Origin: Streptomyces sp. R21 | Lineage (GTDB): Bacteria > Actinomycetota > Actinomycetes > Streptomycetales > Streptomycetaceae | DNA length: 64,000 bases | Assembly: GCF_041051975.1 (NCBI RefSeq) | Contig: NZ_CP163435.1 | Coordinates: forward strand, 2,046,001 to 2,110,000 | Direction of reading: 5' to 3' | Shown here: positions 7,445 through 15,530 of the stretch, piece after piece | Position numbering within the stretch: the stretch's first letter is position 1 | How the letters are laid out: each line of letters begins with the position of its first letter | Position numbers and translations under genes: made by a program | Notes under the pieces: model-generated | Seen by the model: the letters and a program-made list of their open reading frames with translations, nothing else | Told to the model about the DNA's origin: nothing | The model's database searches: none

Positions 7445-9334
7445 ATGCCGTCAAGCCTCCGCGCACGTCTCAGATCCACGCTCGTAGCAGCCCTGACCGC
7501 CGGGCTCACCACCGCTGCGCTGCTCGCCTCACCGAGCCCGGCGGGCGCCCAACCGGCAGGCGCCACCGGAGAGTTCGAACAGCAGGTGCTCTTCAAGGCC
7601 TCGCAGGATCCCGGCTACGCCTGCTTCCGCATTCCCGCCGTCGTGAAGACCACCGACGGCACCCTGCTCGCCTTCTCCGAAGGCCGGGTCGACAACTGCG
7701 GGGACGCGGGCGACATCGACATCGTCCTCAAGCGGTCGGACGACGGCGGGCGCACCTGGGGCCCGCTCCAGGTCGTCAACGAGGGCGCGGGTGACACGCA
7801 CGGCAACCCCGCCCCCATGGTGGACCGCGAGACCGGCCGGATCGTGCTGGCGGAGACCTACAACACGGGCCGTACGGACAGCGCCAGTTGCTCGACCCCC
7901 TGCGACCGCACCCCGCATCTCCAGTACAGCGACGACGACGGGCTGACCTGGTCGCAGCCGCGCGACCTGAGTGACGAGATCCTCCCGGCGAACTGGAACT
8001 CCTGGTACGCCACCGGACCCGTGCACGGCATCCAGCTCACCCGCGGCCGGCATGCGGGCCGGCTCGTCTTCGGGGTCAACACCGAGACGTGGAACGGCAG
8101 TCGGGTCACCGCCAACAACGCGGCGCTCATCACCAGCGACGACGGCGGCGACCACTGGGAGGTCGGCGCGACGGACTCGTGGCCGATCGCCGACGACGGC
8201 ACCTTCCGCCAGAAGCCGTCCGAGGTGACGATCACCGAGCGCGTCGACGGTTCCGTTCTCATCAGCGGGCGCGAGCAGGACGGCACCGACCTCGGCCACC
8301 GCACCCAGACGGTGAGCCGCGACGGCGGCGACAGTTTCGTCGCGCCCTTCCGCGACATCCCCGACCTCTACGCGCCCCAGGTCCAGGGCTCCACCCTGCG
8401 GCTGGGCGACCGCATCCTGCTGTCCTGCCCCGGCGACCCGGACCGCCGCCGCACGATGATGATCCGCTCCTCCTACGACGGCGGCCGCACCTGGGACAGC
8501 GTGGACCGCGGCACGGTCGTGACCACGGACTGGTCCGGCTACTCGGACATGGTGCGGGTCGACGGCAGCACCGTGGGGCTGATGTACGAGGGCGGCGCCG
8601 TCGACGCCCGCGACGAGATCCGCTTCGCGCGGTTCACCGAGGACTGGCTGAAGCCGCGCCGCGGCCCGGACCCGACGACCGCGGACCTCGCGCCGGGCGC
8701 CCGGCGTGCGGCGGTCCTCGGCGGCGCCACCGAGACGGACGGCGTGTTCGGCGGCGCCCTGTCCTTCGACGGCGCCGACGACGCCGTACGACTGCCGTAT
8801 CGCGACCAACTCCCTCTCGGAGCGAAGGACTTCACGGCATCGCTGTGGTTCCGCTACACCGCCACGACCGGTGAGCAGCCGCTGCTGTGGATGGGCGGGA
8901 TCGGCACCTCGCAGCCGCAGGTGTGGCTGCGAGGTGAGCCCGCGTCGAACCGGATCACCGGGCTGATCACGACCAGGAACGGCGCGGCGGCTCCGGCCTC
9001 GGCCTTCGTGCGCACCGCCGGCGCGTACAACGACGGCCAGTGGCACCAGTTGGTGCTGCGCCGCGGCGGCGGCCTGCTCACGCTGTTCGTGGACGGCACG
9101 GCGATCAGCACGGCGGACGTGCCCGGCTCGGTCAGCCGCAACTCGCCGTTCGGGGTGCACATCGGCCAGCGGATGGACAGCCGGGCGTACTTCACCGGCG
9201 CCATCGACGAAGTACGGGTCTGGGACCGGGCGTTGAGCGACGAGGAGCTGACGGGCGTGCGCACCGGAAAGGTGCCGGCGACGCGGGACACCGTTCTGTG
9301 GCTGCCCATGGACCATGTGAGCGGCAGCCACTAA
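7445..9334 (+). CDS. Secreted exo-alpha-sialidase (GH33) with C-terminal LamG-like domain
   Basis: This enzyme cleaves terminal sialic acid from glycoconjugates outside the cell. The 629-aa protein starts with a Sec signal peptide (about 1-35, ending near PAGAQ), then the six-bladed sialidase propeller with the catalytic-arginine motif FRIP (R62) and several Asp-boxes (SDDGGRTWGP, SDDDGLTWSQ, SDDGGDHWEV, SRDGGDSFVA, SYDGGRTWDS). The last ~200 residues form a concanavalin-like LamG domain (VFGGALSFDGADDAV...GAIDEVRVWDRALSDEEL), which often binds glycans. The ATG at 7445 follows a 214-bp gap with a repeat array. The next gene starts 10 bp after the stop and is probably co-transcribed. Confidence 0.92.
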   Translation: MPSSLRARLRSTLVAALTAGLTTAALLASPSPAGAQPAGATGEFEQQVLFKASQDPGYACFRIPAVVKTTDGTLLAFSEGRVDNCGDAGDIDIVLKRSDDGGRTWGPLQVVNEGAGDTHGNPAPMVDRETGRIVLAETYNTGRTDSASCSTPCDRTPHLQYSDDDGLTWSQPRDLSDEILPANWNSWYATGPVHGIQLTRGRHAGRLVFGVNTETWNGSRVTANNAALITSDDGGDHWEVGATDSWPIADDGTFRQKPSEVTITERVDGSVLISGREQDGTDLGHRTQTVSRDGGDSFVAPFRDIPDLYAPQVQGSTLRLGDRILLSCPGDPDRRRTMMIRSSYDGGRTWDSVDRGTVVTTDWSGYSDMVRVDGSTVGLMYEGGAVDARDEIRFARFTEDWLKPRRGPDPTTADLAPGARRAAVLGGATETDGVFGGALSFDGADDAVRLPYRDQLPLGAKDFTASLWFRYTATTGEQPLLWMGGIGTSQPQVWLRGEPASNRITGLITTRNGAAAPASAFVRTAGAYNDGQWHQLVLRRGGGLLTLFVDGTAISTADVPGSVSRNSPFGVHIGQRMDSRAYFTGAIDEVRVWDRALSDEELTGVRTGKVPATRDTVLWLPMDHVSGSH

Positions 9335-9344
9335 CGTCCCGTCC

Positions 9345-10577
9345 GTGCCCGACGACGCACGAGCACGACGGCAGGCCGGGACCGGGCTGGGGATCATCCT
9401 GGCCCTGGTCTGCGCGGCCGTGCTGCTCACCGCCCTCCCGGACGACCGGGAGGGCGGCGGCACATGCGCCGCGCGTACGGTGCGGTCCTGGTCCGCGGAC
9501 ACGAGGCTGACGGGCGAGTTCGCCCGGTACGGGGACGACGCCACGCGCATGGACGACTGGACCGGCGGCGACGGCACCCACTCGGTGCGGCTGCCGGACG
9601 GGCGGATGCTGTGGCTGTTCTCCGACACCTATCTCGGCCCGGTGCACGCGCCGCCGAACCCGGTCGGCGAGTCGTTCGCCTGGCGCGACACCTCGGCACC
9701 GCTGGTGCGCAACTCGGCGGTGGTGATGTCCGCGTCGGGCCGCCTGGAGAGCACGCTCCCCACGCCCGTGTTCCCCGACCCGGGGCCGCAGCAGTGGCGC
9801 TGGCCGGTGGCCGCGCGGGTCGAACCGCGCTCCCCCGGCTCCTCGGACCAGGTCGTCCGCGTCCTGCTGTGGACCCGTACGACGGGCCAGGCACCGTGGA
9901 TCTACGGCGTGCCCACGGCGACCGAGGTCGCCACGCTCTCACTGCCCGATCTCCGGCTCGAAGGCATCCGGACGATCCTCGACCAGCGCTCCGTCGCGGA
10001 CGCCTCGCAGCGCGTGCTGTACGGCACCTCGGCGGTCGACGCGGGCGAGTGGACGTACGTCTTCGGCGGCGACGATCTCCAGGCGGCCTCCCGTCCGGCT
10101 TCGCAGGCGTACGTGGCCCGCGTGCCGCGCGGCAGGCTCGGCGAGCCGGGCGCCTGGGAGTACTGGGACGGCAAGCAGTGGGCGGTCCGGGCGCGGGCGA
10201 AGCCGGTACTCGGGGACGGGCAGCGCAGGGGCGTGGGCAGCGCCTTCACGGTGGTGCGCGACGGCGGCACGTACGTGCTGTTCACGATGGCCGCCGGCAC
10301 CGAGGGGCTGACGACGATCACCTCGTACTGGGCGTGCTCGCCGACGGGCCCCTGGCAGGGGCCCACCCGCAGCTTCAGCCCGTCGCTGCCCGAGGGCGAG
10401 GTGGCGGCGTACAACCCGCAGGCGCATCCGGCACTGAGCGGCGACGGACGGCTGGTGCTGAGCTACGACGTCAACTGGCTGGACGCGACGGGCGCTTCGG
10501 CGCAGGCCAACCTCAGTCGGAACGTGTCCCTGTACCGACCGCGATTCGTGACGCTGCGGCTGGGGTCGGGTTCGTAG
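9345..10577 (+). CDS. DUF5005/DUF4185-like secreted or anchored propeller protein
   Basis: This 410-aa protein has one N-terminal hydrophobic segment (about 13-33, GIILALVCAAVLLTAL) that can be a signal or membrane anchor. The body resembles DUF5005/DUF4185 proteins, thought to be glycosidase-like beta-propellers: motifs DGRMLWLFSDTYLG, RNSAVVM, and a late SYDVNWLDA segment. The reaction is unknown. It follows the sialidase by 10 bp from a GTG start, which suggests a joint role in host- or biomass-glycan use. Its last 65 bp overlap the opposite-strand transporter gene. Confidence 0.6.
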   Translation: MPDDARARRQAGTGLGIILALVCAAVLLTALPDDREGGGTCAARTVRSWSADTRLTGEFARYGDDATRMDDWTGGDGTHSVRLPDGRMLWLFSDTYLGPVHAPPNPVGESFAWRDTSAPLVRNSAVVMSASGRLESTLPTPVFPDPGPQQWRWPVAARVEPRSPGSSDQVVRVLLWTRTTGQAPWIYGVPTATEVATLSLPDLRLEGIRTILDQRSVADASQRVLYGTSAVDAGEWTYVFGGDDLQAASRPASQAYVARVPRGRLGEPGAWEYWDGKQWAVRARAKPVLGDGQRRGVGSAFTVVRDGGTYVLFTMAAGTEGLTTITSYWACSPTGPWQGPTRSFSPSLPEGEVAAYNPQAHPALSGDGRLVLSYDVNWLDATGASAQANLSRNVSLYRPRFVTLRLGSGS

Positions 10578-11550
10578 CCGCCTCCGGGTCGCGGGCCCGG
10601 CGCTTGGCGATGACCGCGCACACCATCAACTGCATCTGGTGGAAGAGCATCAGCGGCAGCACGGCGAGCGAGGCGTGCGCGCCGAACAGGACGCTCGCCA
10701 TAGGGAGTCCGGAGGCGAGGGACTTCTTCGACCCGGCGAACTGGATGGCGATCCGGTCCTCCCGGTTGAAGCGCAGCGCCTTCCCGCCGTACCAGGTGAG
10801 GGCCAGCATCACGGCGAGGATCACCGCCTCGACGACGAGCAGCCCGGCGAGGCGGACGGCGCTGACCTGGTGCCAGATGCCCTGCACCATGCCCTCGCTG
10901 AACGCGGTGTAGACGACGAGCAGGATCGATCCGCGGTCGACGAGTCCGAGGATCTTCTTGTGCCGGGTGATGAACCCGCCGATCCAACGCCTCAGCAACT
11001 GCCCGGCCAGGAACGGCACGAGGAGTTGCAGCACGATCTTGACGAGGGAGTCCGCGGAGAAGCCGCCGCCGCTGTTGCCGAGCAGCGCCGCCGCCAGCAG
11101 CGGGGTGATGACGATGCCGGCGAGCGAGGAGAAGGAGCCCGCGCAGATCGCGGCCGGCACGTTGCCGCGCGCGATGGAGGTGAAGGCGATCGACGACTGG
11201 ATGGTCGACGGCACGAGGGTGAGGAACAGCAGGCCCTGGTAGAGGGGGTGCGTGAGGAGCACCGGCACCAGGCCGCGGGCGGCGAGGCCGAGCAGCGGGA
11301 AGACGACGAAGGTGCAGGCGAGGACCGTGCCGTGCAGTCGCCAGTGGCGCAGGCCGTCGAGCGCCTCACGGGTCGACAGGCGCGCCCCGTAGAGGAAGAA
11401 GAGGAAGGCGATCGCGGCCGTGGACGCGCCCGAGGCGATGTCGGCACCCGTGCCCCGCGCCGGGAAGAGGGCCGCGAGGCCCACTGTCCCGAGCAACAGC
11501 AGTATGTACGGGTCGATCGGCATCCAACTCGGCCACTGCAGGCGTTTCAC
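10513..11550 (-). CDS. Bile acid:sodium symporter-like membrane transporter (SBF-like, YfeH type)
   Basis: This 345-aa membrane protein has about ten hydrophobic segments. It shows the SBF-like pattern with FLFFLYGARLS, LVPSTIQSSIAFTSIARGN (the conserved Pro-Ser/Thr transport region) and a late FAGSKKSLASGLPMA motif. Members move organic anions across the cytoplasmic membrane; the substrate here is unknown. It faces a LysR regulator across 158 bp, a classic regulator/transporter pair. Its 3' end overlaps the preceding plus-strand gene by 65 bp, and both stops look genuine because both proteins keep family-like ends. Confidence 0.85.
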   Translation of the reverse strand: MKRLQWPSWMPIDPYILLLLGTVGLAALFPARGTGADIASGASTAAIAFLFFLYGARLSTREALDGLRHWRLHGTVLACTFVVFPLLGLAARGLVPVLLTHPLYQGLLFLTLVPSTIQSSIAFTSIARGNVPAAICAGSFSSLAGIVITPLLAAALLGNSGGGFSADSLVKIVLQLLVPFLAGQLLRRWIGGFITRHKKILGLVDRGSILLVVYTAFSEGMVQGIWHQVSAVRLAGLLVVEAVILAVMLALTWYGGKALRFNREDRIAIQFAGSKKSLASGLPMASVLFGAHASLAVLPLMLFHQMQLMVCAVIAKRRARDPEAATNPTPAAASRIAVGTGTRSD

Positions 11551-11682
11551 GGTGCTCCACTGCTCGGTTCGCTATGTGCTCACGGTCATCCCTGGTACGT
11601 CGTCGTCCAGAGGCGGGTCGTGCCCTCTCCATCGTCCTCCTCCACCGCGCGATCGGGAATCCGTCATACCGCTCTGACTGTC

Positions 11683-11697
11683 ATCACGGTTCGCGAT
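11683..11697. promoter_or_regulatory. LysR-type T-N11-A box
   Basis: ATCACGGTTCGCGAT is an interrupted palindrome containing T-N11-A, the LysR consensus geometry. It ends 11 bp before the LysR ATG at 11709. A related CGGTTCGCTAT lies at 11565 close to the transporter start, so the regulator may bridge both promoters. Confidence 0.4.
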
Positions 11698-11708
11698 AAC
11701 GTGGGGGT

Positions 11709-12572
11709 ATGTACGACCCTTCCCAGTTGCGTACGTTTCTGGCGGTGGCCCAGACCCTGAGCTTCACCCGGGCCGCCCGCCGGCTCGGGCTGCGTCAGTC
11801 CACGGTGAGCCAGCATGTGCGCCGCCTGGAGGACGCCACCGGGCGCCAGCTCTTCTCCCGCGACACCCACTCCGTGGAGCTGACGGAGGACGGCGAGGCG
11901 ATGCTCGGCTTCGCCCGGCGGATCCTGGAGGTGCAGGAGCAGGCGGCGGCGTTCTTCACGGGCACCAGGCTGCGCGGGCGGCTGCGCTTCGGCGCCTCCG
12001 AGGACTTCGTGCTGACCCGGCTCCCGGAGATCCTGGAGGGCTTCCGCTCCGACCACCCCGAAGTGGATCTGGAGCTGACGGTCGAGCTCTCCGGCACCCT
12101 GCACGAACAACTGGCCGCCGGGAAGCTGGACCTGGTGCTCGCGAAGCGGCGGCCGCAGGACCCACAGGGCGAACTCGTCTGGCACGACCGGCTGGTGTGG
12201 ATCGGCGCGGAGCGGCTCCGCCTCGACCCCGACCGCCCCGTCCCGCTGATCGTCTACCCGCCGCCGGGCATCACCCGCGCGCTGGCCCTGGAAGCCCTGG
12301 AACGCCAGGGCCGGCCGTGGCGCATCGCCTGCACCAGCGGCAGCCTCAACGGCCTGATCGCGGCGGCCCGAGCGGGCCTCGGTGTGATGGCGCACTCACG
12401 CGGACTCGTCCCGCCGGGGCTGGTCCGCGTCCCCGACCGCGCGGGGCTGCCGGAGCTGGGCGCGGTCGACTTCGTCCTGGTGCACGGCCGGCGCCGCGCC
12501 TCCGCCCAGGACGCCGCGGACGCGCTGGCGACGGCGATCCTGGCGGGCGGGGACCGGTTGCATCGCGGGTGA
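11709..12572 (+). CDS. LysR-family transcriptional regulator
   Basis: This 287-aa regulator has the N-terminal LysR HTH (residues 4-62: LRTFLAVAQTLSFTRAA...STVSQHVRRLE) and a periplasmic-binding-like effector domain from about 88 onward. It is transcribed away from the SBF-like transporter and most likely controls it, with an anion as co-inducer. The ATG at 11709 aligns with the usual LysR N-terminus. The stop lies 54 bp from the end of the convergent Lrp-type gene. Confidence 0.9.
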   Translation: MYDPSQLRTFLAVAQTLSFTRAARRLGLRQSTVSQHVRRLEDATGRQLFSRDTHSVELTEDGEAMLGFARRILEVQEQAAAFFTGTRLRGRLRFGASEDFVLTRLPEILEGFRSDHPEVDLELTVELSGTLHEQLAAGKLDLVLAKRRPQDPQGELVWHDRLVWIGAERLRLDPDRPVPLIVYPPPGITRALALEALERQGRPWRIACTSGSLNGLIAAARAGLGVMAHSRGLVPPGLVRVPDRAGLPELGAVDFVLVHGRRRASAQDAADALATAILAGGDRLHRG

Positions 12573-12626
12573 CCGCCAGAGGGCGTGCATGCCGTCGCGG
12601 GGCAGACGGGAATTGTCAGACAGGCC

Positions 12627-13610
12627 TTAGCGGGACGGCAGCGGGTACGTCAGCTGCTTGACCCTGCGCAGGAACGGTGTCGTCTCCACGTGCTGAACGC
12701 CCTCCAGCCGGCCGAGCGGGCCGCTGAGGTAGGCGTACAGGTCCGCCGTGCTTCGCGCCAGCGCGGTCGCCACGATGTTCGAGGGGCCCGCGGTGGCGGA
12801 GGCGTGCGCGATCTCGTCGTGCGCGGCCAGCGCCTCGCCGACGGAGTGCAGGGCGGCCGGGGCGGCGGTGATCCACAGCACCGCGGCGACACGGCGGTCG
12901 AAGATCGCCGGGTTGTACTCCACATCGATGTAGACGACGCCGGAGGCGAGCAACGCCGCCAGGCGGCGCTTGACCGCGGACTCGGAACGGCCGGTGGCGC
13001 GCTGCAGTTCGGGGTAGGTGGCACGCCCGTCCCGTTCCAGGACGGCGAGCAGGGGTTCGTCCTCCGGGTCGATGGTCACCACGCCGGACTCCGGGCCGCA
13101 CTCCGGATCGGGGCCGAGGGCGGCGATCTGGTCGTCCGTGAGCGCGCCGAGCTTGCGCACCCAGCCGTTGACACCGCCGTAGAACCGGTGGAGCAGCTGG
13201 TGGGCACGGATCTCCACCACGCTGGGGGTGCGCGGCAGCTTGCCGAGCAGCAGGTCGTCGTGGTCGCCCGCGCTGCGCGGCCGGGTCAGGCAGAGGAGCT
13301 CGGTGCCGCCGGAGGCGAGTCCGATCCAGTACGTGTCGGGGCGCTTGGCGAGCGCGTCCCCGATGGCCACGGCGCTGTCCGGCGCGCAGCGCACCCGCAG
13401 CATCCACTGGTCCTGACCGAGCCGGGAGGCGTCCCGCATCGCCACGACCCGCAGCCCGCTCTCGGCGCACAGCCTGCGGTAGCGGCGCGCGACGGTCTGG
13501 TCGGAGACACCGAGCACCGACCCGATCCGACTGAAGGAGGCCCGGCCGTTCACCTCCAGCGCCGACAGCAGCTGGAGGTCGACCTTGTCGACGGCGTGGG
13601 ATTCCGTCAC
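12627..13610 (-). CDS. Lrp/AsnC-family regulator with two HTH regions
   Basis: This 327-aa protein is about twice the size of a classical Lrp. An N-terminal AsnC-type HTH (VDKVDLQLLSALEVNGRASF...VSDQTVARRYRRL) is followed by a sensor-like region, then a second HTH at about residues 185-230 (DEPLLAVLERDGRATYPELQ...SAVKRRLAALLASGVV) and a second RAM-like part. The open frame runs further upstream, but the GTG at 13610 is preferred: GGAAGG lies seven bases before it and the HTH starts a few residues later. It is divergent from a 14-TM exporter across 115 bp and probably regulates it. Confidence 0.85.
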   Translation of the reverse strand: MTESHAVDKVDLQLLSALEVNGRASFSRIGSVLGVSDQTVARRYRRLCAESGLRVVAMRDASRLGQDQWMLRVRCAPDSAVAIGDALAKRPDTYWIGLASGGTELLCLTRPRSAGDHDDLLLGKLPRTPSVVEIRAHQLLHRFYGGVNGWVRKLGALTDDQIAALGPDPECGPESGVVTIDPEDEPLLAVLERDGRATYPELQRATGRSESAVKRRLAALLASGVVYIDVEYNPAIFDRRVAAVLWITAAPAALHSVGEALAAHDEIAHASATAGPSNIVATALARSTADLYAYLSGPLGRLEGVQHVETTPFLRRVKQLTYPLPSR

Positions 13611-13725
13611 CCTCACACCTTCCCGTGTCGGATTCGTTCGGCCCAGCGCCCTACTCCCCTGCGATCGGCCGCGCTCCGCCCATCGTACGGAGGCATACGC
13701 ATTCATCGCACAAGGAGTTGGGGAC

Positions 13726-15219
13726 ATGCGCACATGGGGGCCGCTCACGGCGGTGTGCCTGGGGACGTTCATGTTGTTGCTGGACGTGACGATCGTGGTC
13801 GTCGCGCTGCCGGACATGGCACGGTCGCTGCACGCGTCGCTGAGTGACTTGCAGTGGGTGGTCGACGGGTACGCGCTCGCGCTCGCCGCACTGCTGCTGG
13901 GGATAGGCGCCGCGGCCGACATTCTGGGACGCCGCAAGGTGCATGTGGCGGGCGTGGCGCTGTTCGCGGCGGCGTCGCTGCTGTGCGGGCTGGCGTCGGG
14001 GCCCGGGATGCTGGTGGCCGCGCGCGCACTGCAGGGCGTGGGCGCGGCGGCGATGTTCGCGACGACGCTCCCGCTGCTCGGCTCGGTCTACCACGGGCGG
14101 CAGCGGTCGACGGCGCTCGGCATCTGGGGAGCGGTCAGCGGCGGCGCGGCCGCGGTCGGGCCGGTCCTGGGCGGCCTGCTCACCGAGGGGCCCGGCTGGC
14201 GGTGGATCTTCTTCGTGAACCTGCCGGTGAGCGTGGCGTCGATCTGGCTGACGCTGCGCGTGGTGCCGGAGTCGCGCGGTCCGCGCGGGATGCGGATCGA
14301 CTGGGCGGGGACGGCGACGTTCGCGGGCTTCGCGGGGGCGCTGACGTACGGGGTGGTGCGGGCCGGGTCCGACGGCTGGACGTCGACGGCTCCGACGGCC
14401 TCGTTCGTGCTCGCCGCGCTGGCGCTGGCGGGCTTCGTGCTCGTCGAGCGCCGGGTGGCCCATCCGCTGCTCGACCTGTCGCTGCTGCGCAAGCCCGCGT
14501 TCGTGGGCGTGATGGTCGGCGCGCTCGCCTTCAACGGGGTGGCGTTCGGCGTGATCCCGTACCTCTCGATCTGGATGCAGACGGTCCTCGGCATGAGCCC
14601 GGTGCGCGGCGGACTCACACTGCTTCCGCTGACCGGCGCGTCGGTCGTGGTCGCCATCCTCGCGGGCAAGCTGCTGCACGGGGTTCCGGCCCGGCTGACC
14701 ATCGGCGGCGGACTGCTCCTGATCGGGTCCGGCGCCTTCTGCCAGGCCGTACTGGACGCGGACACGAGCTGGACGATGCTGATCCCCGGCCTGGTCCTGG
14801 TGGGGACCGGCACCGGGTTCGTCTCCCCGTCGATCGCCGGCGCGGCACTGGCCGCCGTACCGCAGGAGCGGTCGGGCATGGCGGGCGGCGCGGTCAACAC
14901 GGTCCGGCAGCTGGGGTACGCGCTCGGGGTCGCCGTCTTCGGCACCGTGCTGACCTCGCGCATGCAGGACACCCTCCCGCACGACGCGGCGCACACCCTC
15001 GCGGGCGGCGGCGCCGGGGCCCTGAGCGGCACGTTCTCCGAGCACACCCTGCGGGCCGCCTTCGCCTCGGGGCTCGACACGGCGTCGGTGGCCGCGGGTG
15101 TGACGGGAATGATCGCCGGCGCGCTGGTACTGATGTTGGTGCGGACACCGCGTCCCGCGACGGGCTCGGCGACCACCGGGGCCGCGTCGGCGGAGAAGGC
15201 GGCGGCAGCTCGCGGATGA
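13726..15219 (+). CDS. MFS drug:H+ exporter, DHA2 family (14 TM)
   Basis: This 497-aa integral membrane protein with about fourteen hydrophobic helices is related to EmrB/QacA-type proton-driven exporters. Motif A-like GAAADILGRRKV lies between TM2 and TM3, and the motif-C-like GPVLGGLLTEG marks an antiporter. The ATG at 13726 has AAGGAG eight bases upstream; a longer upstream open frame is out of family and rejected. The divergent Lrp-type regulator is the likely controller. The substrate cannot be read from the sequence. Confidence 0.9.
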   Translation: MRTWGPLTAVCLGTFMLLLDVTIVVVALPDMARSLHASLSDLQWVVDGYALALAALLLGIGAAADILGRRKVHVAGVALFAAASLLCGLASGPGMLVAARALQGVGAAAMFATTLPLLGSVYHGRQRSTALGIWGAVSGGAAAVGPVLGGLLTEGPGWRWIFFVNLPVSVASIWLTLRVVPESRGPRGMRIDWAGTATFAGFAGALTYGVVRAGSDGWTSTAPTASFVLAALALAGFVLVERRVAHPLLDLSLLRKPAFVGVMVGALAFNGVAFGVIPYLSIWMQTVLGMSPVRGGLTLLPLTGASVVVAILAGKLLHGVPARLTIGGGLLLIGSGAFCQAVLDADTSWTMLIPGLVLVGTGTGFVSPSIAGAALAAVPQERSGMAGGAVNTVRQLGYALGVAVFGTVLTSRMQDTLPHDAAHTLAGGGAGALSGTFSEHTLRAAFASGLDTASVAAGVTGMIAGALVLMLVRTPRPATGSATTGAASAEKAAAARG

Positions 15220-15530
15220 CACGGGCGGATTGACGGCTTGACCGCTTTTACGCCCTGATGGGTCGGCGCCTCGATGGCCGGAAGTGGAACCTCCACGTCC
15301 GGTATTCGGGGCGCCGCGCACCGTAATCGGGTCGCGCAGATTCGGTGGAGATTACGGCAGGGAAACTTACCCAACCGTAAGTAATTCTGTCCGGCCCTTC
15401 CCCATGTGAGCGCATTTTCTCGGTTGACCTGTACCTATTCCGGACCTTCGGGCGTTCCGTCACCCCTCCCGCACTCCAGCTCGTTGGGGTAGCTTTCACG
15501 GCGCTGTGCTGAGCGCCACAAGGAGCGGGT
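15220..15530. other. Gene-free 311-bp stretch before the acyl-CoA ligase
   Basis: It contains a hairpin CCGG-aa-GTGGA-acc-TCCAC-gt-CCGG (15278-15302), which may end the exporter transcript, and an interrupted palindrome ACTTAC-N6-GTAAGT (15365-15382). TTGACC occurs at 15424 but without a clear -10 at the right distance. I see no protein-coding pattern or RNA gene. Confidence 0.5.
15365..15382. promoter_or_regulatory. Interrupted palindrome ACTTAC-N6-GTAAGT
   Basis: Six-base arms are exact and the region is AT-richer than its surroundings. It lies about 150 bp upstream of the acyl-CoA ligase start. It is a candidate binding site for an unidentified dimeric regulator. Confidence 0.3.

Noticed and set aside
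15421-15460. Promoter from TTGACC at 15424
   Set aside because: No -10 hexamer at 16-19 bp; kept only as a note in the gene-free stretch.
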